This document shows positions 5,575 to 10,147 of a stretch of DNA of 10,147 bases, in pieces. A model generated the notes under the pieces. The model did no database searches, was not told the origin of the DNA, and was given only the letters and a program-made list of their open reading frames with translations. The stretch spans positions 1 through 10,147 of the forward strand of contig QMVZ01000047.1 of assembly GCA_003661365.1 (NCBI GenBank). The letters are read 5' to 3'. A program made the position numbers and the translations under genes. The first letter of the stretch is position 1, and each line of letters opens with the position of its first letter. Origin of the DNA: Thermoproteota archaeon (GTDB lineage: Archaea > Korarchaeota > Korarchaeia > Korarchaeales > Korarchaeaceae).

Positions 5575-6450
5575 ATGATATCCTCAGACAATCAAATCCT
5601 AGAGTATTACTCCAATGAAGAAGTTAGAATAGAGATCGCTGATTTCTGCCGTAAAAGATGGGTCGCTCTATTTGGCAAAGGAGTAGTTAGATACAATGAG
5701 AAAGGAGTTCTGTTAAAGATTGAAAAGCCTTCCCAAGTTACCAAGTTATTGGAACATTTTTCTTCCATTAAGCCAAGATCCTTCTATGCTACATCAGCCC
5801 AATATCTCAATCTTTCACGGAGAGAAGATATAGAGGACGAAGGAAATCTGATTTCATACACTCCCTACTGGGATATAGACAACGATCCAAAGAAGTGGAG
5901 AGCAACTGTAGAAATTGTGCGAGAGATTCTGGACCACCTAGAGAGGGAAGGAATAAGCGATTCGGTGTATGTTATGTGGACAGGAAGAGGTATGCACGTT
6001 AATTTGAATCATAGGTCAATTTCTCCAGAGATCGTTAGAAAGTTCGGCGCACTTGATGCAGCTTGGGCTATAGTAGAGTACATTAGAGGGAAAATCACCG
6101 GCAAACTTCACGATATAAGAAAAAGGTACGAGGCGTTTGAGCTAAGAGTAGATAACGAAATAAAGCCGAAGAACTTGTTTTCTGTACCGCTAAGCCTACA
6201 TAGGCGAGTGAATTCGGTGATAATATGTTTGCGCCCTGAAGACATAGATTATTTCAACCCTTCATGGTCAGACCCAAATTCCTTCAAGCATAGCAAGGAT
6301 TGGAGGAAGTTCTCAGTTGGCGAGGCTAATAGTTTAGTTAGAAAAGCAATTCAGATATATGGAGGCTATCCCTACCCTAGGAGGACAGTTTATCGGAGAA
6401 AAGAACCTAGTGTTGAGGATATGATTCGTAGATGGCTGCGAGAAAAATAA
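5575..6450 (+). CDS. Archaeo-eukaryotic primase (PriS-like) superfamily protein, compact and lacking a zinc motif
   Basis: This 291-residue protein shows the order of motifs of primase small subunits. FYATSAQYLNL (70-80) resembles the segment before motif I. YWDIDND (98-104) supplies the metal-binding D100-x-D102. MWTGRGMHVNL (134-144) corresponds to the S/T-G-x-x-G-x-H nucleotide-binding motif, with H141. RVDNEI (191-196) supplies a candidate third acidic residue, and VPLSLHRRV (204-212) matches the late S-L-H motif. The family makes RNA or DNA primers, and some relatives act in repair synthesis or translesion. Normal archaeal PriS is longer (around 330-360 residues) and carries a Cys/His zinc knuckle. 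Only two isolated Cys occur here (C25, C218), so this is probably a divergent second family member rather than the replicative subunit. No PriL-like partner is in the window. The ATG at 5575 fits leaderless initiation. It may be followed by a terminator at 6507-6537. Confidence 0.75.
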   Translation: MISSDNQILEYYSNEEVRIEIADFCRKRWVALFGKGVVRYNEKGVLLKIEKPSQVTKLLEHFSSIKPRSFYATSAQYLNLSRREDIEDEGNLISYTPYWDIDNDPKKWRATVEIVREILDHLEREGISDSVYVMWTGRGMHVNLNHRSISPEIVRKFGALDAAWAIVEYIRGKITGKLHDIRKRYEAFELRVDNEIKPKNLFSVPLSLHRRVNSVIICLRPEDIDYFNPSWSDPNSFKHSKDWRKFSVGEANSLVRKAIQIYGGYPYPRRTVYRRKEPSVEDMIRRWLREK

Positions 6451-6506
6451 ATTATAGAAAGGAGGGCTAAATTAGGATTATCGAAATGTCACCCTGGTTA
6501 TTTGAC

Positions 6507-6537
6507 AATGCTGTGTTCCCAAGCATTTTTGATTTTT
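6507..6537 (+). terminator. Short inverted repeat with T-runs after the primase-like gene
   Basis: AATGCT (6507-6512) and AGCATT (6522-6527) can form a 6-bp stem with a 9-base loop. The stem is followed by T5 (6526-6530) and T5 (6533-6537). This would suit termination of the primase-like transcript before the deacetylase promoter. The stem is weak, so the T-runs are the stronger evidence. Confidence 0.42.
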
Positions 6538-6544
6538 CGCACCA

Positions 6545-6561
6545 AGCTTTTAGCTTTTTAG
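6545..6561 (+). promoter_or_regulatory. Candidate TATA region for the deacetylase gene
   Basis: AGCTTTT occurs twice in tandem, giving CTTTTAGC and CTTTTTAG. A box centred near 6550 predicts a transcript start near 6576, immediately before the in-frame ATG at 6577. That favours a leaderless mRNA starting three codons into the longest frame. An earlier T-rich stretch at 6526-6537 is the alternative box and would suit the ATG at 6568. Confidence 0.33.
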
Positions 6562-6567
6562 TGAAAT

Positions 6568-7530
6568 ATGGTTCTGATGACCGAGCTTTGCCTAATATTT
6601 GGGGAAGAACTCCTGCTCTATTCATTCGGGCCCGGACATCCTATGAGATCTGACAGGATAACTTCTTTCTGGAAGGAGCTTGAAAAAAGTGGCTTATTGA
6701 GGGATAGAGAAATAGAGGTTTGCAACCCTGTGATGGCTAAGAGGGAAGATCTTCTTCTGTTTCATGACGAAGAATATGTGAGATTTGTAGAAGAGGCTTC
6801 AAGAAGGGGAATTGGCGTTTTGGATTATGGAGATACACCGGCTTTTTCAGGGGTTTTTGAGGCTTCCTGCTATGTTGTTGGCTCCACTTTGCTTGGGTTG
6901 GAAAAAGTCATGAGAAAAGATGCGCTCCATGCCTTTAATCCGATGGGAGGGCTCCATCATGCAAGAAAAAATGCCGCTGGAGGCTTTTGTGTCTTCAACG
7001 ATGTTGCTATTGCAATTTCTAAGGCTTTAAGGGATTATTGTGTTGAGAAGTTGCTGTATGTGGATCTTGATGCACATCACGGGGACGGGGTTCTGTACGG
7101 CTTTTATGATGATCCAAGAGTCTACATAGCCGATGTACATGAGAGTGGTCGATTTCTTTATCCTGGAACTGGGTTCAGGGAAGAGAAGGGGAAAGGTAAA
7201 GCGGAAGGGACAAAACTAAATATCCCACTTAATCCTGGAGATGGAGATGAAGAGCTGCTTCTTGCAATAGAAGAAGTGAGATCCTTTGCAAGGAAGGTCA
7301 AACCCGACATCATAATAATTCAATGCGGTGCAGATGGGCTTTCAAGCGATCCACTAACACATCTCAGGTATTCTCACGAGGGCCATCGTCTAGCAGTTCA
7401 AGCAATTCATGAGCTAGCCCATGAACTTTGCGAAGGCAGGCTTGTGGCTACAGGAGGAGGAGGATACAATAGGAAGGACACAGCGATAGCCTGGGTAAAC
7501 GTTGTTGATGTACTAAGTTCTTGTAAATGA
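6568..7530 (+). CDS. HDAC/AcuC-superfamily zinc-dependent deacetylase
   Basis: This 320-residue protein is a full-length arginase/deacetylase-fold enzyme of the HDAC family. Key residues follow the HDAC numbering scheme well. The tandem His pair is in GGLHHARKNAAGGFCVFND (H130-H131). The zinc ligands D168 and H170 are in YVDLDAHHGDGV, and the third ligand D256 is in QCGADGLSSDPL. The transition-state Tyr is Y300 in GGGGYN. It should remove acetyl groups from acetyl-lysine or a small acetylated amine. Archaeal substrates are uncertain, and candidates include chromatin proteins, acetyl-CoA synthetase and acetylpolyamines. No acetyltransferase is nearby to settle it. The N-terminus MTELCLIFGEELLLYSFGPG favours the ATG at 6577 as the true start (317 residues); the ATG at 6568 has only a weak GTGA in front. 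The gene ends 3 bases before the opposing surface-protein gene and has no partner on its own strand downstream. Confidence 0.92.
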   Translation: MVLMTELCLIFGEELLLYSFGPGHPMRSDRITSFWKELEKSGLLRDREIEVCNPVMAKREDLLLFHDEEYVRFVEEASRRGIGVLDYGDTPAFSGVFEASCYVVGSTLLGLEKVMRKDALHAFNPMGGLHHARKNAAGGFCVFNDVAIAISKALRDYCVEKLLYVDLDAHHGDGVLYGFYDDPRVYIADVHESGRFLYPGTGFREEKGKGKAEGTKLNIPLNPGDGDEELLLAIEEVRSFARKVKPDIIIIQCGADGLSSDPLTHLRYSHEGHRLAVQAIHELAHELCEGRLVATGGGGYNRKDTAIAWVNVVDVLSSCK

Positions 7531-7547
7531 ATTTTATCTCTTTTTCC
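7531..7547 (+). terminator. T-rich tract ending the deacetylase transcript, inside the opposing gene's 3' end
   Basis: Immediately after the TGA (7528-7530) comes ATTTTATCTCTTTTTCC. On the minus strand the same bases are the stop and the terminal Arg-Lys-Lys-Arg codons of the surface-protein gene. A U-rich tract is the main archaeal termination signal, so the sequence may do both jobs. Confidence 0.4.
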
Positions 7548-8889
7548 TTAGAATGAGCAAAGACAACGCAATAAGGCCAGCTAACAAAATCAAAACAACC
7601 AAGTAATTACTTTTCCACCTGCCAACTAAATTCTTGGCTTGAATTAATTCTCTCAGTCCAATTGTCATGTTCGCAGCCCAATCGGCTGGATTGTCAGATT
7701 TGTTTGCTTTTTCAAGAGCAGTAATGGCTTTATCAATGTGTTCCTTTATCTCCATGTCTTCTGAAGTCTTCATCGAAGATACATCCTCTTTAACTTCTTC
7801 AAACAGAGGTTCCATCTGCTCCTTAACTGAATTTGCTAGTTGGATTCCTTTTTCTGCATGTTCAAGGGCCGATTCATCGTGTCCAGTCAGAAGGGCGGCC
7901 ATTCCTTGCTCATATTCATCTCGTATAGGTAGTAGATTTGGTTCATCAATCTTTATTCCGATCTCCTTCGATAGATTCACCAAGCCCCTTACTTCATTTA
8001 AGAACCTATCTATAACATCCAGCTTCTCTCTAGCCTCCTCTGAATATGATTTTAGCACTGTAAAGTTCAATATCTTCGATTCCTGAGGTACTTGTCCGCT
8101 TGCGATGACAAGAGTGATATTATGATGCCCCAGAGAGTAATTCTCTGGAATCTTCCAAAACAACCTCGCCCTAATTCCGGAAGGAACACCATATGATACG
8201 AAGAGAAGGGGATATGGCTCCTTGATTCCACTGTAGATATTTGCCGGTACGATGCCTCCCACCACCTCGTCAAGGTCGTTTATCAATAAAGCGTGTATTG
8301 ATGGAGTATAATATCCTCCAACATTCCCTAGGTCAACCCATACCTCAAAGAAATCACTCCTTCTCACTTCAATTGTGTAATTATACACATCCCAGTAAAG
8401 CATTGGCGGACCTTGCCCTATAGAATACCCTACAGACAAAAGGTACATGTCATGACCGAACTCTCTCTCGTCCTTTGGGTCAGGAGATCTGACAAATCCA
8501 CGAGCCCATCTTCCACCTACTTTTGCAGAGTAATACACCAAAGCAACATATCCATGCCACCCTGGCTCAACATCAGGGATCGTAAAGTTGAGTGTGCCGA
8601 CAATCGTAGGCTCGTACTGGCTCACAGAGGCATTCAGGCCAATTAGGCTGATAGATTGGTTCTCCTCCATCCAATCAAAGTGGAGAAAAACAGCATCGAT
8701 AAATATAGGCACTTCTACCCATGATAAAATCCAGATCTTGACGTTTCCAGTTGAATTCGGCTCATAATATGCTTTATCAAACTGAAATCCTACAGCAAAG
8801 GGATTTCTCGTTTTTTCTTGAGAATTAACCGACACGACAGTACTTGAGAGCAATATTACTATCATGACTAGTGTTGTAGCCTTGCTCAT
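7534..8889 (-). CDS. Secreted, C-terminally membrane-anchored surface protein rich in N-glycosylation sequons; function unknown
   Basis: From the ATG at 8887-8889 the product is 451 residues. MSKATTLVMIVILLSSTVVS is a clear signal peptide, likely cut near residues 22-24. Residues about 25-275 look beta-rich, like one or more Ig-like or jelly-roll extracellular modules. They include a repeated kind of phrase about a companion backbone (PTIVGTLNFTIPDVEPGWHG and, later, LFWKIPENYSLGHHNITL). Residues about 280-420 are helical and charged, resembling a stalk or TPR-like bundle. The last 22 residues are a membrane helix followed by RKKR, a stop-transfer signal leaving a tiny cytoplasmic tail. Eleven N-x-S/T sequons are spread over the outside portion (first at N45, last at N407), as expected for an archaeal S-layer-associated or receptor glycoprotein. 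I recognise no enzymatic motif. A TTG five codons upstream (8902-8904) is possible, but the ATG has GAGAT at a good distance and gives the cleaner signal peptide. Confidence 0.82.
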   Translation of the reverse strand: MSKATTLVMIVILLSSTVVSVNSQEKTRNPFAVGFQFDKAYYEPNSTGNVKIWILSWVEVPIFIDAVFLHFDWMEENQSISLIGLNASVSQYEPTIVGTLNFTIPDVEPGWHGYVALVYYSAKVGGRWARGFVRSPDPKDEREFGHDMYLLSVGYSIGQGPPMLYWDVYNYTIEVRRSDFFEVWVDLGNVGGYYTPSIHALLINDLDEVVGGIVPANIYSGIKEPYPLLFVSYGVPSGIRARLFWKIPENYSLGHHNITLVIASGQVPQESKILNFTVLKSYSEEAREKLDVIDRFLNEVRGLVNLSKEIGIKIDEPNLLPIRDEYEQGMAALLTGHDESALEHAEKGIQLANSVKEQMEPLFEEVKEDVSSMKTSEDMEIKEHIDKAITALEKANKSDNPADWAANMTIGLRELIQAKNLVGRWKSNYLVVLILLAGLIALSLLILRKKR

Positions 8890-8910
8890 ATTGATCTCAA
8901 TCAATCATAA

Positions 8911-8952
8911 GGTACCCAAAAAAAGATTCGCAGTACAATGTTAAGGGTACCC
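8911..8952. repeat. Pair of GGTACC-centred palindromes in the surface-protein/helical-protein divergent region
   Basis: AAGGTACCC at 8909-8917 and AAGGGTACCC at 8943-8952 share the palindromic core GGTACC. The cores are centred 35 bases apart. The first lies in the gene-free strip. The second overlaps the Shine-Dalgarno-like AAGGG and the region just before the likely ATG at 8956. The arrangement resembles a pair of half-operators but could be coincidence. Confidence 0.35.
8918..8927 (-). promoter_or_regulatory. Candidate TATA-like box for the surface-protein gene
   Basis: On the minus strand a CTTTTTTTG run (reverse complement of about 8918-8926) sits about 33 bases before the ATG at 8889. 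It predicts a leader of about 7 bases, partly covering GAGAT. The homopolymer is only a loose match to a TATA box. Confidence 0.3.
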
Positions 8953-8955
8953 TGC

Positions 8956-9393
8956 ATGACATATGAAGGTTCCGGAAACAAAAAAGAAAAGGAAGTAAAC
9001 ATTGAATCTTTGAGAGGAAGTGTAAGAGAGGTTCTTTCTTATGCATCTCTTGTCTTGTCAAGATCTGCCTTAAATCCTTTTGTCTTAACAAGAATAGAGA
9101 GCGAAATAGGCCTAAGCATGGAAGCTATAAGATCAATTCTCTTGAAGATCGATGATCTTATGACTATCGTCTCTAAGGAAGGTTTTACGTTTGAAAAAAT
9201 TAGTATGGAAGATATTTCGTCTTGGCTTCCAATTTTAAAAAGATTTCAGATAGTGTTAGAGAATCTACCTTCCGCTCTCGGGCCTTATGGGGATTTCGAG
9301 ATCTTCAATCTCTCCTTAAGGGCAAAGAAAAACCTATCAGATGTCGTAGGTTTCCTAGAAGATCTTCTCAAAAGAAGCAAGGGAATTCATTAG
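8956..9393 (+). CDS. Small all-helical protein of unknown function
   Basis: The product is 145 residues if started at the ATG at 8956, which has AAGGG at 8943-8947 about 8 bases upstream; an ATG at 8938 adds six residues but has no Shine-Dalgarno. I do not recognise a family. After a charged, probably disordered start (EGSGNKKEKEVN), the sequence is predicted by eye to be four or five amphipathic helices. They include RGSVREVLSYASLVLSR (20-36), a LTRIESEIGLSMEAIRSILLKIDDLM run (44-69) and DVVGFLEDLLKR (129-140). LPSALGPYGDFEI (104-116) is the main non-helical break. It has no Cys, no signal peptide and no membrane segment. The open frame is long for this base composition, codon use matches the neighbours and it is closely packed between genes, so it is probably real. 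Its stop overlaps the stop of the cis-prenyltransferase gene on the other strand by 4 bases. Confidence 0.62.
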   Translation: MTYEGSGNKKEKEVNIESLRGSVREVLSYASLVLSRSALNPFVLTRIESEIGLSMEAIRSILLKIDDLMTIVSKEGFTFEKISMEDISSWLPILKRFQIVLENLPSALGPYGDFEIFNLSLRAKKNLSDVVGFLEDLLKRSKGIH

Positions 9394-10147
9394 GCACCAA
9401 ATCTCCTACTTCTCCTTTGGTAATCCCTAATGGCCCTAAGAAAATCTATTTTCCTGAAAGCTGGCAAATAGGCTTCGCAAAAGTAAAGTTCTGAGTACGC
9501 TATGTGCCAAAGGAGGAAATTGCTTATTCTCTCCTCTCCCGAAGTTCTTATGATTAAATCAGGATCTGGGAGGTCTTTTAGATATAAATGGGACCTGAAT
9601 GCCTCTTCATCAATATCCTCCGGTTTCATTTCCCCTTCTTTGACTTTCTCAGCTATCCTTCTAACAGCATCCAAGATCTCAGTTCTTCCTCCGTAGGCAA
9701 TTGCTAGGTTGATTGTTTTTGGTCCGAAATTTGCGGTTTTGCGTTCTAACTCCTTAGCAAGTCTTCTCAAATCCTCAGGTAGTAGCTCTAACCTACCAAT
9801 GATTCTTACGCTAACACCTCTGCGTTTGAATTCATCTAGACTGGAAAGCGCTTCCTCAAGTTGGCTTTTTATCACGTTTAGAATAATTTGTACCTGATCT
9901 CTTGGCCTCCTAAAGTTCTCAGTGCTAAAGGAGTAAAGGGTTATGTGTTGAATGCCAAGTTCTTCGCACCAGTCTAAGATCTGTCTCACTTTGTTGGCTC
10001 CTAGCATGTATCCTTTCTCGATTGGGAGGTTCTTTATTCTTGCAAAACGCCTGTTTCCATCAAGTATGATGGCTACATGTTTGGGAATTGGACCTTTTCG
10101 CACCCTTCTCTCTAGATACCTTTGATATACTGGTATCTGTATCGAAG
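9390..10147 (-). CDS. uppS: Undecaprenyl-diphosphate-synthase-type cis-prenyltransferase (probably continues past right edge)
   Basis: The visible protein is a cis-prenyltransferase that elongates an allylic diphosphate with isopentenyl diphosphate in cis. It makes the long polyprenyl diphosphate that becomes the dolichol-type lipid carrier for archaeal glycosylation. Counting from the GTG at 10101-10103, the motif HVAIILDGNRRFAR (9-22) holds the catalytic D15. YSFSTENFRRP (57-67) is the second conserved block. RTSGEERISNFLLW (186-199) followed by HIAYSELYF carries the pyrophosphate-binding Arg and Ser residues. The frame stays open upstream of that GTG to the window edge and encodes IPVYQRYLERRV, which matches the N-terminal helix common in archaeal homologues before the K-P-x-H-V-A-I motif. 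The true start therefore very likely lies beyond base 10147 and the GTG is internal. The 3' end overlaps the helical-protein gene by the four bases TTAG. Confidence 0.93.
   Translation of the reverse strand, partial: SIQIPVYQRYLERRVRKGPIPKHVAIILDGNRRFARIKNLPIEKGYMLGANKVRQILDWCEELGIQHITLYSFSTENFRRPRDQVQIILNVIKSQLEEALSSLDEFKRRGVSVRIIGRLELLPEDLRRLAKELERKTANFGPKTINLAIAYGGRTEILDAVRRIAEKVKEGEMKPEDIDEEAFRSHLYLKDLPDPDLIIRTSGEERISNFLLWHIAYSELYFCEAYLPAFRKIDFLRAIRDYQRRSRRFGA

Noticed and set aside
192..6450. A possible defence or signalling system formed by the KaiC-like ATPase, HtrA protease and primase-like protein.
   Set aside because: They are on different strands, separated by unrelated genes, and have separate promoters. 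No effector or mobile context supports a joint system.
6486..6653. A 55-codon frame with AGGATT upstream, after the primase-like gene.
   Set aside because: It runs 86 bases into the deacetylase gene, crosses the likely terminator and TATA region, and its translation looks unstructured.
1..10147. Search for tRNA, rRNA, C/D-box RNA, CRISPR arrays, insertion sequences or integration scars.
   Set aside because: No cloverleaf, repeated spacers, terminal inverted repeats, transposase or integrase was seen. C-box-like TGATGA strings at 1131-1136 and 6576-6581 coincide with gene starts and lack matching D boxes.

Overview
The window looks like chromosomal DNA from a thermophilic archaeon. The proteins are rich in Lys, Glu, Ile, Val and Arg, with Arg mostly as AGA/AGG. 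Several genes begin with TTG or GTG. Promoters are TATA-like boxes close to the start codons, and some leaders are so short that the mRNA may be leaderless. The gene set is also archaeal: a single-domain KaiC-like ATPase, a DIPP-synthase-like CDP-alcohol transferase, an archaeo-eukaryotic-primase-type protein, an HDAC-family deacetylase and a cis-prenyltransferase. A Thermoproteota or Korarchaeota-like source is plausible, but the lineage cannot be fixed from this stretch. I see no mobile element, CRISPR array, tRNA, rRNA or integration site.

Layout, left to right: the 3' end of a YjjX/DUF84 nucleotide triphosphatase (+, cut by the window edge); a KaiC/RadA-like ATPase (+); a CDP-alcohol phosphatidyltransferase resembling the DIPP-synthase domain (+); a TudS/DUF523-related putative desulfidase (-); a SEC59-type polyprenol kinase-like membrane protein (+); an unrecognised 399-residue coiled-coil protein (+); an HtrA/DegP protease without an obvious signal peptide (-); a small zinc-motif-less primase-like protein (+); an HDAC/AcuC-type deacetylase (+); a secreted, C-terminally membrane-anchored, sequon-rich surface protein (-); a small helical unknown (+); and an undecaprenyl-diphosphate-synthase-type cis-prenyltransferase (-) that probably runs off the right edge. 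Coding density is very high. The longest gene-free stretch is about 145 bases and no stretch exceeds 300.

Most genes appear to be transcribed singly. Strands alternate, divergent pairs share short promoter regions (2420-2514, 5490-5574), and convergent pairs end within 1 to 4 bases of each other or overlap. A loose functional theme is lipid-carrier and polar-headgroup metabolism: the cis-prenyltransferase, the SEC59-like kinase and the CDP-alcohol transferase lie within 10 kb of a heavily sequon-marked surface protein, which would suit a dolichyl-phosphate/N-glycosylation setting. This is inference from content, not operon structure. The least explained items are the coiled-coil protein at 3311-4510, the primase-like protein at 5575-6450 and the TudS-related protein at 1886-2419.
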